Source of the DNA: Pseudopelagicola sp.
Lineage (GTDB): Bacteria > Pseudomonadota > Alphaproteobacteria > Rhodobacterales > Rhodobacteraceae
Direction of reading: 5' to 3'
Length of the DNA: 64,000 nt
Assembly (NCBI GenBank): GCA_026195905.1
Contig: JAPHRE010000041.1
Span: 1 to 64,000 of the forward strand
Shown: positions 28,231 through 36,873 of the stretch, piece by piece
Layout: every line of letters starts with the position of its first letter
Position numbering within the stretch: the first letter of the stretch is position 1
Made by a program: the position numbers and the translations under genes
Notes under the pieces: model-generated
Databases searched by the model: none
Told to the model about the DNA's origin: nothing
What the model saw: only the letters and a program-made list of their open reading frames with translations

Positions 28231-28267
28231 CTAAAAAGAAGGCCCGACATGCAGCGCATATCGGGCC
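28231..28267 (-). terminator. Terminator of the fasciclin gene
   Basis: Stem GGCCCGA/TCGGGCC (28241-28247 and 28261-28267) extended inside by ATGC/GCAT. On the minus strand it is followed by TTCTTTTTAG. It lies 47 bp beyond the fasciclin stop codon and upstream of perM. Confidence 0.85.
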
Positions 28268-28314
28268 TTGGCGGGCGAACGCAGTGCATGCGCCCTATGA
28301 TCTATGATCGTCTA

Positions 28315-28839
28315 TTAGTGGCAGGCAGGGCGCGTGCCCGGCAGCAGGACTTTGTCGATGACGTGGATGACGCCATTGGAGGCCTTGATATCGGCAATCA
28401 CAACATTGGCCATCTCGCCGGTGCCATCCGCGATGGTCACGCCCGATGCGCCCTTGGTGATGCACAGGCGCTCGGAGGTCAGGACCGGCTTGAAGTAGTT
28501 GGAGCCGTTCGGGATCTGAGCGGCCATCAGTTCGCGGTCATCCACGTGATAGAGGAGGACATTGGTCAGCTGGCCTTTGTTTTCTGGCTTGAGCAGGGTT
28601 TCGACGGTGCCCTCGGGCAGGGCGGCAAAGGCGTCGTTGACCGGGGCGTAGACAGTGAACGGGCCGTCCCCCTGAAGGGTTTCGACAAGACCGGCGGCCG
28701 ACACAGCGGCCACGAGGGTCGAGAAGCGGTCATCGCCTGCGGCAATGTCGACGATGGTTTTCTTGCCGTGACCATCGGCGAAGGCCGAGGTGGCTGCGGT
28801 GGCGACAAGGGCGGCGGTCAGAGCGAGCTTGCGAAACAT
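28315..28839 (-). CDS. Secreted fasciclin (FAS1) domain protein
   Basis: A 174-residue exported protein with a signal peptide of about 21 residues (ending S-A-F-A) and a single FAS1 domain. The H1 motif appears as T-V-Y-A-P-V-N-D-A-F-A-A-L-P and the H2 region as V-I-H-V-I-D-K-V-L-L-P. Such proteins mediate adhesion or bind ligands at the cell surface. Two cysteines remain in the mature part (L-C-I-T-K and the C-terminal P-A-C-H) and may pair. It is a single gene with its own terminator. Confidence 0.9.
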   Translation of the reverse strand: MFRKLALTAALVATAATSAFADGHGKKTIVDIAAGDDRFSTLVAAVSAAGLVETLQGDGPFTVYAPVNDAFAALPEGTVETLLKPENKGQLTNVLLYHVDDRELMAAQIPNGSNYFKPVLTSERLCITKGASGVTIADGTGEMANVVIADIKASNGVIHVIDKVLLPGTRPACH

Positions 28840-29028
28840 AGATATCTTCCTTTTGAGATGTGGTCATGCTCGGTGCATGTGAAGGGGATACGACCCTGTT
28901 TCAGAATTGGATCATGCGGTAACGGACCCGTGATTAAGCGTGATCGCGCCAGCGTGCCGGGGCTTGCCGTTGTCGTGGCGAAGCCATAAACGGGTGCAAA
29001 GATTTACCCTATTGTCGATGGAGCCAAT

Positions 29029-30381
29029 ATGCGCCTCTCCCGCTACTTCTTGCCTGTTCTGAAAGAGACGCCCTCGGAGGCGCAGATCGTAAGCCACCGC
29101 TACATGCTGCGCGCGGGCATGATCAAACAGCAATCCGCCGGAATCTATTCCTGGCTGCCGCTTGGCTTCAAAGTGCTGCGCAAGATCGAGAATATCGTGC
29201 ATGAGGAGCAAATGCGCGCCGGGCATATCCCGATTCAGATGCCGATCCTTCAGGGGGCGGACCTGTGGCGCGAGTCTGGCCGCTATGAAGATTACGGGCA
29301 GGAGATGCTGCGCATGCAGGACCGGCACGGGCGCGACATGCTGTTTACGCCGACCGCCGAAGAGATGGTGACGGATATTTTCCGCAGCCACGTGTCCTCT
29401 TACAAGGATTTGCCGCTGACCCTCTATCAGATCCAGTGGAAATTCCGCGATGAAATCCGGCCCCGGTTCGGCGTGATGCGTGGGCGCGAATTCTACATGA
29501 AGGACGGGTATAATTTCGACCTTACCAAGGAAGACGCGCTGCACGCCTATAACCGCCACCTTGTAAGCTACCTGCGCACCTATGAGCGTATGGGCCTTCA
29601 GGCGATCCCGATGCGCGCCGACAGCGGCCCCATCGGCGGCGATGACACGCATGAATTCCTCGTCCTTGCCGACACCGGCGAGAGCGAAGTCTTCTATGAC
29701 AGCGCGGTGACGGACCTGACCTTTGGCGACCGCGAGATTGAGTATGACTCGCACGCCGCCTGTCAGGCGATCCTTGATGAGTTCACCTCGAAATATGCGC
29801 GCACCGACGAGACCCACGACGAGGCGCTTTTCAATCAGATCCCCGAAGAACGCCGCCGCGTGGCGCGCGGGATCGAGGTTGGGCAGATTTTCTATTTCGG
29901 CACAAAGTATTCCGAACCGCTTGGCGCGACGGTGCAAGATAAGGACGGCAACAAGGTGCCGGTCCATATGGGCAGCCACGGCATCGGCGTCTCGCGCCTT
30001 CTTGGGGCGATCATCGAGGCCAGCCATGACGAAAAGGGCATTATCTGGCCCGAGGGCGTAACGCCGTTTCATTGCGGGATCATCAACCTCAAGCAGGGCG
30101 ACGACGAGGCCGATGCGGCCTGTGAGGCGCTTTACAAGTCGCTCACCGCGCTGGGCCTTGAGCCGCTTTATGATGACCGTAAGGAACGGGCTGGCGCCAA
30201 ATTCGCGGGTATGGACCTCATCGGTCTGCCGTGGCGGATCACGGTGGGGCCGCGCGGGCTCAAGAATGGCGTGGTGGAACTCACCAGCCGCCGCACCGGC
30301 GAGAGCGAAGAGATGCCCCCCGAACAGGCCGTGGCCAAGATCGCCGGGATCTACGAAGGCCACATGGTGCGCGGGCTTTAA
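29029..30381 (+). CDS. proS: Prolyl-tRNA synthetase
   Basis: A 450-residue class II synthetase charging tRNA-Pro. Motif 2 and 3 regions are seen in [20 protein letters not shown] and in G-S-H-G-I-G-V-S-R. The substrate-facing T-P-T-A-E-E is present. It lacks the ~180-residue editing insertion of the E. coli enzyme, which is the usual short alphaproteobacterial form. The ATG at 29029 gives the family N-terminus M-R-L-S-R-Y-F-L-P. Confidence 0.96.
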   Translation: MRLSRYFLPVLKETPSEAQIVSHRYMLRAGMIKQQSAGIYSWLPLGFKVLRKIENIVHEEQMRAGHIPIQMPILQGADLWRESGRYEDYGQEMLRMQDRHGRDMLFTPTAEEMVTDIFRSHVSSYKDLPLTLYQIQWKFRDEIRPRFGVMRGREFYMKDGYNFDLTKEDALHAYNRHLVSYLRTYERMGLQAIPMRADSGPIGGDDTHEFLVLADTGESEVFYDSAVTDLTFGDREIEYDSHAACQAILDEFTSKYARTDETHDEALFNQIPEERRRVARGIEVGQIFYFGTKYSEPLGATVQDKDGNKVPVHMGSHGIGVSRLLGAIIEASHDEKGIIWPEGVTPFHCGIINLKQGDDEADAACEALYKSLTALGLEPLYDDRKERAGAKFAGMDLIGLPWRITVGPRGLKNGVVELTSRRTGESEEMPPEQAVAKIAGIYEGHMVRGL

Positions 30382-30427
30382 GCGGCGGGCGATGATCGAG
30401 CGCTCTGACGGGCGCGCAGGATATCTC

Positions 30428-30501
30428 GGCAGCGTCCCCTTTTCAGGGGCCGCTGCCTGCGGAATTTCGCCTCCGGCGGGAGTATTTCCACAAAGGTGAA
30501 G
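30428..30501 (+). repeat. Dispersed hairpin-plus-GAGTATTT element, copy 2
   Basis: A 13-bp stem with one mismatch (GGCAGCGTCCCCT / AGGGGCCGCTGCC, 30428-30457, TTTC loop) is followed by a small GCC-TCC-GGC hairpin and then GGAGTATTTCCAC and AAAGGTGAAG (30479-30501). The tail equals the tail of copy 3 in 22 of 23 positions. It lies downstream of proS in the same orientation. Confidence 0.65.
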
Positions 30502-30582
30502 AACCGGGGCTTTCTTGACGGGATCATGCGCCGGGCGTAGGGTTGAGGTCAAGAAATGGCCGTTTCAAGAGCCGGAGCAGAC

Positions 30583-31869
30583 ATGGCAGGCACCCCCCCT
30601 CCTTTTGCCGCGTTCGAGTGGATGATCGCGTGGCGTTACCTCCGTGCGCGGCGCGCCGAGGGCGGCGTCAGCGTCATGACGTGGATCAGTCTTCTTGGCA
30701 TCACCTTGGCGGTTTTCGCATTGATTGCGACCCTGGCTGTGCGGTCGGGGTTTCGGGCGGAATTTGTCGATACGATCCTTGGGGCGAATGCGCATGTGAC
30801 AGTATATCGTTCGGGGGCTGTGGCGGAGAACGGCCAGATTGATCGCACGATCCGCGACTTCGAGGCCGTCGCCGAGCGGCTGCGTGAGGTGCCGGGCGTT
30901 GTGCGGGCTGCGCCGCTTGTGAAGGGACAGGTCATGGCCAACCTTCGCAACCGTAACGCCGGCGTGGAAGTCTTTGGAATCCGTCAGGAAAACCTCGCAG
31001 AGCTACCGCGCATTGCGGACCCTGAGACCGGGCGAGGAGACCTTGGGCGGTTTCAAGAGGGTATTGCGATTGGTTCTGGTGTGGCGCAGGAACTTGGCGC
31101 GATTGTCGGGGACCGGATCAAGATCATTTCGCCCAATGGCGTCAAGACCGCCTTTGGCACATCGCCGCGCGTGAGCGCCTATGAGGTGGTCTATATTTTC
31201 TCTGCGGGGCGGTATGATATCGACCGCACCCGTGTCTATCTGCCTTTTGCCGAAGCGCAGAATTTTTTTGGGCGCGATGGGGTGGCCGATGAAATCGAGG
31301 TAATGGTCGAGGCGCCGGAGAAGGTTGAGGCCATGTCACTCGCCTTGTTGCAGGCCGGTGGAGAGCGCAGCTTGCTTTGGACATGGAAGGATGCGTCGGG
31401 TGGGTTTTTGCGCGCACTCGAGGTTGAGGATAATGTGATGTTCATCATCCTTTCGATCCTTGTTCTCATTGCGGCGATGAATATCGTCTCTGGTCTCATA
31501 ATGTTGGTAAAAAACAAGGGGCGCGATATCGGGATATTGCGGACAATGGGGCTGTCCGAAGGGTCGGTTCTTAGGGTTTTCTTTATATGTGGGGCATTTA
31601 CGGGGCTTATTGGAACCTTTTTTGGCGTCATTCTTGGGTGCCTTTTCGCGATCTATATTGATCCAGTGTTCGCTTTTGTAAATGTGACGATGGGCGGTGG
31701 CGTCTGGGATCCGTCCATTCGGGGCATTTATCAGCTCCCGGCCAAACTTGAATTTGCCGATGTGGCAAGCGCGGTGGCCCTGTCTTTGGGGCTGTCTTTT
31801 GGGGTGACGATCTTTCCGGCGCGGCGGGCGGCGCGGATGAACCCGGTGGAGGCGCTGCGCTATGAGTGA
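30583..31869 (+). CDS. lolC: Lipoprotein-releasing ABC transporter permease LolC/LolE
   Basis: A 428-residue inner-membrane permease that extracts outer-membrane lipoproteins from the inner membrane for transfer to LolA. One N-terminal helix (around M-T-W-I-S-L-L-G-I) is followed by a large periplasmic domain and three C-terminal helices with the FtsX-like segment; the last residues N-P-V-E-A-L-R-Y-E are typical of LolC/E. I prefer the ATG at 30583 (GGAG 7 nt upstream) over 30556. It overlaps lolD by 8 bp. Only one permease gene is present, as in most alphaproteobacteria. Confidence 0.93.
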   Translation: MAGTPPPFAAFEWMIAWRYLRARRAEGGVSVMTWISLLGITLAVFALIATLAVRSGFRAEFVDTILGANAHVTVYRSGAVAENGQIDRTIRDFEAVAERLREVPGVVRAAPLVKGQVMANLRNRNAGVEVFGIRQENLAELPRIADPETGRGDLGRFQEGIAIGSGVAQELGAIVGDRIKIISPNGVKTAFGTSPRVSAYEVVYIFSAGRYDIDRTRVYLPFAEAQNFFGRDGVADEIEVMVEAPEKVEAMSLALLQAGGERSLLWTWKDASGGFLRALEVEDNVMFIILSILVLIAAMNIVSGLIMLVKNKGRDIGILRTMGLSEGSVLRVFFICGAFTGLIGTFFGVILGCLFAIYIDPVFAFVNVTMGGGVWDPSIRGIYQLPAKLEFADVASAVALSLGLSFGVTIFPARRAARMNPVEALRYE

Positions 31870-32545
31870 TCCAGTGCTCCGCCTGAGCGGCGTCGAGAAG
31901 AGTTATAACAAAGGCTTGGAGAGCGAAGTCAATGTTCTTGGCGGCGTGGATCTGACGCTTGACGCAGGAGAAATCGTGGCGCTTGTTGCGCCGTCCGGGG
32001 CGGGGAAATCGACGCTGCTGCATATTGCGGGGCTGCTTGATGTGCCGGACCGGGGCGAGGTTGCGATTGGCGGCACCGACATGACCCATCAATCGGATCG
32101 CAGGCGCACGGCGGCACGGCGGCGAGATGTCGGATTTATCTATCAATTCCATCACTTATTGCCCGAATTTAATGCGATGGAGAATGTTGTTTTGCCGCAA
32201 TTGGCCAATGGCGTATCGCAGCGCGCAGCCAATGCGCGGGCGCGGGAACTTCTGGCGCATGTGGGCGTTGCAGAGCGGGCCGGGCATCGCCCGGCGGCGC
32301 TTTCGGGCGGGGAGCAGCAGCGCGTGGCCTTCTGTCGGGCGCTGGCCAATGCGCCGCGGTTGTTGTTGGCGGATGAGCCAACGGGCAACCTTGATCCGGG
32401 AACGTCGGATCAGGTCTTTGAGACGCTGATGGGGCTTGTGCGCGACACCGGGCTTGCGGCGTTGATTGCGACGCATAACCTTGAGCTTGCAGCCCGGATG
32501 GACCGGGTGCTGCGGCTTGAGGGCGGGCGGCTTACGCCCGCCTAG
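31862..32545 (+). CDS. lolD: Lipoprotein-releasing ABC transporter ATPase LolD
   Basis: A 227-residue ABC ATPase driving the Lol extraction complex. Walker A is A-P-S-G-A-G-K-S-T at residues ~41-49, the signature [10 protein letters not shown] lies near residue 145, and Walker B is [12 protein letters not shown]. Its start lies 8 bp inside the permease gene, so the two are translated together. Its stop codon falls inside a 13-bp tandem duplication shared with the next, convergent gene. Confidence 0.94.
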   Translation: MSDPVLRLSGVEKSYNKGLESEVNVLGGVDLTLDAGEIVALVAPSGAGKSTLLHIAGLLDVPDRGEVAIGGTDMTHQSDRRRTAARRRDVGFIYQFHHLLPEFNAMENVVLPQLANGVSQRAANARARELLAHVGVAERAGHRPAALSGGEQQRVAFCRALANAPRLLLADEPTGNLDPGTSDQVFETLMGLVRDTGLAALIATHNLELAARMDRVLRLEGGRLTPA

Positions 32546-32562
32546 ACCTCCCGCCTAGACCT
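32537..32562. repeat. Perfect 13-bp tandem duplication at a convergent junction
   Basis: CCCGCCTAGACCT occurs twice back to back (32537-32549 and 32550-32562). The first copy supplies the lolD stop codon TAG; the second supplies the stop codon of the minus-strand permease (CTA at 32555-32557). Confidence 0.85.
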
Positions 32563-33001
32563 GCTGTGTCAGCCAGACCCCGGCGGCCATAAGCGCGATC
32601 CCGCCCGTGCGGGCGAGGGAAAGGGGCGAGACTTGCGCCCCGAATAGGCCGAAATGGTCGATCGCCGCGGCCGAGATCAATTGCCCCAGAAGCACGAAGA
32701 AGACCGCGTTGCCAACGCCGAAATGCGGCGCGACGAAGGTAATCGAAAGCACGTAGAACGCGACCAGAAGCCCGGCGAGGAACAGATGCTTTGGCGCGCC
32801 TGCCGCCTTGGCCAGCGCCGGGGCGCTTCCGGTGAGGAATAGCGTTATAACCGTCGCCGTGAGCGCGACAAGAAACAGGATCGTGCTTGCCGCTACGGGC
32901 GCGCCAAGGCGTTGGCCAAGCGCGGCATTGAGCGCGGCAAGGATCGGGATGCCGATCCCGGCGGCAAGCATCGTGGCGGCATAGATCGAGGTAGGCGACA
33001 T
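32555..33001 (-). CDS. DMT family transporter, DUF606/YdcZ type
   Basis: A 148-residue membrane protein with five hydrophobic segments, a half-size DMT transporter of the YdcZ/DUF606 family that probably works as a dimer. It is recognisable by the pattern A-A-L-N-A-A-L-G-Q-R-L-G-A-P-V-A-A near the N-terminus and L-G-Q-L-I-S-A-A-A-I-D-H-F-G. It precedes nothing on its strand except lolD's convergent end. Substrate unknown. Confidence 0.85.
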   Translation of the reverse strand: MSPTSIYAATMLAAGIGIPILAALNAALGQRLGAPVAASTILFLVALTATVITLFLTGSAPALAKAAGAPKHLFLAGLLVAFYVLSITFVAPHFGVGNAVFFVLLGQLISAAAIDHFGLFGAQVSPLSLARTGGIALMAAGVWLTQQV

Positions 33002-33021
33002 GGAGCGCGTCCTTTGCGGGG

Positions 33022-33432
33022 TCAGGGTTTGAAAAACGTGGCGGTGGCGGTGGCGACGGGTTTGTCGGTGGGCAGGGCGCTCATCGTGGCGCGGGTAAAG
33101 ATCAACGCCTTGCCTGCGCGCACAATCTCGGCGTCACACCGGATACGCGTGCCATGTCCGGGGCGCAGGAACTGCACATCGAGATTCGTGGTGGCGACGG
33201 GGGCGGGCGTGCCAAGATGGCCAATCGCGGCAAAGACCATCGCGGTATCGGCCAGGGCGGCAAGCGCCTGACCCGAGACGATCCCGCCGAACCGCGCAAG
33301 ATCGGGGGTTACGGGCATTGAGAGGGTCGCGCCCTCGGGGGATATGGCCTCGATGGTCAGGTCGAGCGCCTTCACCCAAGGCGCGAAATAGTCGGTCAGG
33401 ATGGTCTGGGCCTCGGCCGGTGTTATGGTCAC
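33022..33432 (-). CDS. PaaI-type (hotdog fold) thioesterase
   Basis: A 136-residue hotdog-fold protein, probably an acyl-CoA thioesterase. The motif G-G-I-V-S-G-Q-A-L-A-A-L-A-D-T-A-M near residue 55 is the PaaI active-site region with its catalytic Asp. The frame stays open far upstream, but a GTG at 33432 with GAGGGA before it starts the protein at the usual point of the family, so I chose it. It is followed 20 bp later by the DMT permease gene. Confidence 0.75.
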   Translation of the reverse strand: MTITPAEAQTILTDYFAPWVKALDLTIEAISPEGATLSMPVTPDLARFGGIVSGQALAALADTAMVFAAIGHLGTPAPVATTNLDVQFLRPGHGTRIRCDAEIVRAGKALIFTRATMSALPTDKPVATATATFFKP

Positions 33433-33579
33433 GGTTTTTCCCTCGTTTGCGGAATTCTTCCCACGCTGGAGAATGGCGGTTGTTCCGCCCCTTGTCACCT
33501 GCCTATGATCGGGATCAAGGCGCATGTGTCCCTCGGATGGGATCATGGGCGTGTCACGGATACCGGGAGAAACGGGCGG

Positions 33580-33963
33580 ATGCGGCAAACAGGGGGATTG
33601 GCGGCAGGATTTGGGACGCTGGCGCTGGCTCTGGTCGGGGGGCTGATGAGCTGCGCCACGATAGAGCCGCCGGGACGGCGCGTCTATGATGAGCATTGCG
33701 TGATGTGCCACGGGGCGCAGGGGCGCGGCGATGGGTATTTCGCCGAGCGCCTTTTAACGCTGCCGCCGGATTTGACGCGTTTGGCACAGGACAATGGCGG
33801 AACGTTTCCGGCAACGCGGGTGACGCTTGCGATTACCGGCGAAGGGCGCGATTCGCATTTCAGCGGTGCCATGCCTGATTTGGCCGACCTAAAGTTGACC
33901 GGGCGCGCGGCGGATCGCCAGCTTGCGGCCGTAGTGGCCTATCTCGAAACCATCCAGCAGTGA
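33580..33963 (+). CDS. Small c-type cytochrome lipoprotein 1 (sox-adjacent)
   Basis: A 127-residue exported monoheme cytochrome. An N-terminal hydrophobic segment ends in the lipobox-like L-M-S-C; heme is bound at C-V-M-C-H. A distal methionine is likely in G-A-M-P-D-L. The body carries P-P-D-L-T-R-L-A-Q-D-N-G-G-T-F-P and ends Y-L-E-T-I-Q-Q. Two paralogs follow immediately. The start at 33580 follows GGGAGAAACGGGCGG. It belongs to an apparent three-gene operon beside the sox cluster and may accept electrons from SoxXA, SoxCD or SoxEF; this is inference. Confidence 0.82.
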   Translation: MRQTGGLAAGFGTLALALVGGLMSCATIEPPGRRVYDEHCVMCHGAQGRGDGYFAERLLTLPPDLTRLAQDNGGTFPATRVTLAITGEGRDSHFSGAMPDLADLKLTGRAADRQLAAVVAYLETIQQ

Positions 33964-33985
33964 TGCCACAGAAGAGGAGCACGCG

Positions 33986-34396
33986 ATGAAACGACGAGTA
34001 GCATGGGCAGCGGGGGGCGTATTTTGCGTCCTTGGCGCCTGCCTTGGCGCCGAAGAAGGCGATAGCGGGCGCGGTGAGGCGCTTTACATGCAACATTGCG
34101 TGGCCTGTCATGGTGTCGAACTTGCCGGGCAGGGGCCGATGGCCGGTGTGATGCTGATCAAGCCCACCGACCTTACGGCGCTGACGGTCGAGAATGACGG
34201 CGTGTTCCCCTTGGTGCGCGTAATCAAGCGGATTGACGGGCGCGACCCGCTTGTGTCGCACGGAAGCCCGATGCCGGTTTATGGTTCTTTGTTTGAGGGG
34301 CGTGACCTCGCGCTCAAGACGGATACCGGACAGCCGATCATGACAAGCCAGCCGGTGGCCGATTTGGTGGCATATCTACAAGGGGTTCAGAAATGA
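33986..34396 (+). CDS. Small c-type cytochrome 2 (sox-adjacent)
   Basis: A 136-residue exported monoheme cytochrome with a signal-like N-terminus (cysteines at F-C-V-L-G-A-C suggest a possible lipobox). The heme site is C-V-A-C-H-G and the likely axial methionine is in S-P-M-P-V-Y. It shares with its neighbours the block P-T-D-L-T-A-L-T-V-E-N-D-G-V-F-P-L-V-R-V and a C-terminal V-A-Y-L-Q-G-V-Q-K. It starts 22 bp after cytochrome 1 with GAAGAGGAG before the ATG and overlaps cytochrome 3 by 4 bp. Confidence 0.85.
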   Translation: MKRRVAWAAGGVFCVLGACLGAEEGDSGRGEALYMQHCVACHGVELAGQGPMAGVMLIKPTDLTALTVENDGVFPLVRVIKRIDGRDPLVSHGSPMPVYGSLFEGRDLALKTDTGQPIMTSQPVADLVAYLQGVQK

Positions 34397-34812
34397 TGCA
34401 GCCCAAGATGTTTGCGATGATGGGCGGCTTGGCCGGAGCGGTGTTGATCCTGGCCTGCACAACGCAGGACATGCCCGAAAACCGCGAAGGCGCAGCGATC
34501 TACGCCGAGAATTGCGCCATGTGTCACGGGGCGACTGGACGCGGCAATGGCGAGGCTGCGGCGGGGATGACGCCCGCCCCGGCGGACCTGACCCTATTGG
34601 CGCGGGACAATGGCGGGGCGTTTCCCGTCAGCCGTGTCCTCAGTCAGGTGGATGGCTATCTCAAGGGCGAAAAGGGCGGCGATGATATGCCGGAATTTGG
34701 TGCGCTGCTTGAGGGCGATCTTGTGCCGGTCGAAACCGATGACGGGGTGATGACCCCGACGCCTCGGCCTCTTGCGGCGTTGTTGGCCTATCTCGAAACG
34801 GTGCAGCGGTAA
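34393..34812 (+). CDS. Small c-type cytochrome lipoprotein 3 (sox-adjacent)
   Basis: A 139-residue exported monoheme cytochrome with lipobox L-A-C at about residue 22. The heme motif is C-A-M-C-H-G and the likely distal methionine lies in D-D-M-P-E-F. It carries the paralog block P-A-D-L-T-L-L-A-R-D-N-G-G-A-F-P-V-S-R-V and ends Y-L-E-T-V-Q-R. Its ATG overlaps the stop of cytochrome 2 (ATGA). It is convergent with soxT over a long hairpin. Confidence 0.85.
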   Translation: MMQPKMFAMMGGLAGAVLILACTTQDMPENREGAAIYAENCAMCHGATGRGNGEAAAGMTPAPADLTLLARDNGGAFPVSRVLSQVDGYLKGEKGGDDMPEFGALLEGDLVPVETDDGVMTPTPRPLAALLAYLETVQR

Positions 34813-34830
34813 GGCCGCCCCAGTCCCGCC

Positions 34831-34865
34831 CTTTCAACCCGCCGCATTACTCGGCGGGCTGAAAG
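34831..34865. terminator. Hairpin between convergent cytochrome and soxT genes
   Basis: CTTTCA-A-CCCGCCG, loop CATTACT, CGGCGGG-C-TGAAAG: a 13-bp stem with one A/C mismatch. It covers the last codons of soxT (stop at 34847). No long T-run is present, so it may act as a processing or partial bidirectional terminator. Confidence 0.6.
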
Positions 34866-35914
34866 CCCTCGATAAGCTGGCGCAGGCCAAACGCGGCCCC
34901 GGCAAAGATCGCAATGAACGTGACCGGCGCGGAGATCGCCAGAAGCGAGAAGGCGGTGATTCCCTGTCCGACGGTGCAGCCGATGGCGATGATCGCGCCC
35001 GCGCCCATGATCGTGGCGCCGATGATCTGGCGGCGCAATTCGCGCGGGTCTTCGCAGGCTTCCCACCGGAAATGGCCGCGGATCATCGAGCCGATGAACG
35101 CCCCGAGCCAGACCCCGAAAACCGAGCCGACGGCAAACGAGAGCGGGCGCACCGATCCGTTCATGGCCCAGAGGATGCTTTCGCCGACAGGGGCCGAGAA
35201 ACTATGCGAGACAAGCGGCGTGGCGCCAAAGCTATTGGTGGCGACCCACTGGCTCCCGGCCCAGCCCGACACCACGGCAAGCCCCACCGCCGCTGCCCAG
35301 AAGATGGATTGCGGCTCGCGCAGCATATCGCGCGAGGCCAAGGCCGCGACCAAGATAAGCGCCCCGATACCAAGCCCGATCAGGGCAGGCGACATCCCGC
35401 TCCACGCGCCAATCTGATGCGCGATGCTGGGCGGAATGGTGGATGTGACCTCGATTTGCGGGAAAAGAAAGTTGCGCAAGGGCGCAAGCGGTCCGGCAAG
35501 CACGACATAGGTCGAGACCCCCATGACAAGCACGATCACAAAGCTGCGCAGATCGCCGCCGCCAAGCCGCGCAATCGCGCCATAGCCACAATTGCCCGAA
35601 AGCGCCATGCCATAGCCGAACATCAACCCGCCGAGGATCGAGGCAATCGGCATCCAGCGGATCGAGTAATAGAACGAATATTCCGGTTCGAGAAACCCCA
35701 CCGCGATCAGGCCAAAAGACCCAAGCACCGCCGTGCCGATCGCAATCCCCCACATCCGCATCCGCAGATCAGAGCCGCCATAAAGAAGGTCTTCAATCGC
35801 GCCGAGGGTGCAAAACCGCCCAAGGCGCGCCGCCAGCCCGAGGACGATCCCCCCAAGACAGCCTAAAAGGGCGACCATATTTGCGTCGCCGATGATTTCC
35901 AGAAGTGCCAGCAT
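34847..35914 (-). CDS. soxT: SoxT-type (YeeE/YedE) thiosulfate transporter
   Basis: A 355-residue inner-membrane protein of the YeeE/YedE family, with about nine hydrophobic segments. The transport cysteines of the family are visible in R-F-C-T-L-G-A, S-G-N-C-G-Y-G-A and I-G-C-T-V-G-Q-G; in TsuA-like proteins these relay thiosulfate through the membrane. It is the last gene of a minus-strand set soxS, soxR, soxT, which matches the sox order of related bacteria. It is likely to import thiosulfate or a sulfur species that acts as signal or substrate. Confidence 0.85.
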   Translation of the reverse strand: MLALLEIIGDANMVALLGCLGGIVLGLAARLGRFCTLGAIEDLLYGGSDLRMRMWGIAIGTAVLGSFGLIAVGFLEPEYSFYYSIRWMPIASILGGLMFGYGMALSGNCGYGAIARLGGGDLRSFVIVLVMGVSTYVVLAGPLAPLRNFLFPQIEVTSTIPPSIAHQIGAWSGMSPALIGLGIGALILVAALASRDMLREPQSIFWAAAVGLAVVSGWAGSQWVATNSFGATPLVSHSFSAPVGESILWAMNGSVRPLSFAVGSVFGVWLGAFIGSMIRGHFRWEACEDPRELRRQIIGATIMGAGAIIAIGCTVGQGITAFSLLAISAPVTFIAIFAGAAFGLRQLIEGFQPAE

Positions 35915-35967
35915 GGCCGGTTGCTCTCCTCAGGTCCCGGTTTGCGGATCCTGACCTCAAGCTGTGG

Positions 35968-36306
35968 TTAAGTATCGTTGTTACAGAAGAGATCGTAGAC
36001 CACTTCCAGTATACGCCGGGGACGGTGATCCGCCAATCTATAATAGATCGTTTTGCCTTCACGTCTTGGTATGACAAGCCCCTCAAGACGTAGGCGCGAA
36101 AGTTGCTGAGAGACGGCCGCCTGTCGTGCGGCAAGAAGGTCTTCGAGTTCGGTTACGGATTTCTCGCCGTTGACGAGGTGACACAGGATCATCAATCGGC
36201 CTTCGTGGCTGATGGCTTTCATAAAGTTTGACGCGGTGGTGGCATTGGTCACCATCGCGTCCATTTCTTCGTCTGTGATGTCGTCCGTGAACACCGGAAG
36301 TGCCAT
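35968..36306 (-). CDS. soxR: ArsR-family sox repressor SoxR
   Basis: A 112-residue winged helix-turn-helix repressor. The recognition region includes A-A-V-S-Q-Q-L-S-R-L-R-L-E-G-L-V, with the wing R-R-E-G-K-T-I-Y-Y-R-L. The cysteine in M-I-L-C-H-L and one at the C-terminus (L-F-C-N-N) match the pair that senses sulfur or persulfide in SoxR/BigR/SqrR-type sensors. The ATG at 36306 (M-A-L-P-V-F-T-D-D) is typical. Known SoxR proteins repress sox genes until thiosulfate is present. It is preceded by a structured 198-nt spacer after soxS. Confidence 0.9.
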   Translation of the reverse strand: MALPVFTDDITDEEMDAMVTNATTASNFMKAISHEGRLMILCHLVNGEKSVTELEDLLAARQAAVSQQLSRLRLEGLVIPRREGKTIYYRLADHRPRRILEVVYDLFCNNDT

Positions 36307-36504
36307 AGGTCTGTCCTCGCTTCTGTCGGGTCCCCCGGTGGCGGGGAGGCCAGCCTCTTCGGGCCTTGGCACATCCAGCGCGGATGCGGGCCGTTTATGA
36401 TCCCTCATGCAACGCGGTCCGTCCGGCTGTCTATCCGAAACGCTGCGTTGCGTTGAACGTTTCGGGGCCGTAGTCCCCACCGCAATTTGTTGCGGCGGTC
36501 GGGT
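36307..36504 (-). other. Structured spacer between soxS and soxR
   Basis: The 198 bp hold no accepted gene but contain several hairpins: CCGCAA-TTTG-TTGCGG (36480-36495), CCGAAACG-n15-CGTTTCGG (36435-36465), GGGG/CCCC pairing between 36464 and 36479, and CCCC/GGGG pairing near 36332-36347. None has a clear T-run. It may be a processing, attenuation or leader region ahead of soxR. Confidence 0.5.
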
Positions 36505-36873
36505 CTAGCGTGTGCTGCCGTCAAACTCGGTATTGTCGGCAAGCATCTTTTCGATATGCCACCAAAAGAAATCCTCACCCGGATATCCTTCGAGGCGGGC
36601 CACTTCCTGACCGTCTTCGATCAAAAGGAAGGTCGGCGTAAAATTGATGGCGCGGGCATATGTAAGGTCTTGGGGTTTGTGACGCAATTCCGCGCGCCGC
36701 AGCGGCGCAAATTGCCCGGCCTCTGTCTTGGGGTAGATCGGTGCGATCTCTTCATTCCAGAGGCGGCAGCTATAGCATCCCGCCTGCTCGACAATCACAA
36801 GCTCAACCGCCCAAGCAGGCAGGAGTGAGCCACAAAACAGCATCACAGAAAGAAGAGCAGAACGTAGCGTCAT
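36505..36873 (-). CDS. soxS: Periplasmic thioredoxin-like protein SoxS
   Basis: A 122-residue exported thioredoxin-fold protein with signal peptide (~22 residues) and a redox pair C-Y-S-C (Cys33 and Cys36), plus cis-proline context F-T-P-T-F. In Paracoccus SoxS keeps the SoxYZ carrier reduced and active. The start at 36873 is chosen because it opens the signal peptide. It diverges from soxV across 73 bp that should contain both promoters. Confidence 0.88.
   Translation of the reverse strand: MTLRSALLSVMLFCGSLLPAWAVELVIVEQAGCYSCRLWNEEIAPIYPKTEAGQFAPLRRAELRHKPQDLTYARAINFTPTFLLIEDGQEVARLEGYPGEDFFWWHIEKMLADNTEFDGSTR

Noticed and set aside
36307-36480. N-terminal extension of SoxR through the soxS-soxR spacer
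   Set aside because: The open frame is Pro/Arg-rich, covers hairpins, and ArsR proteins start at the ATG at 36306.
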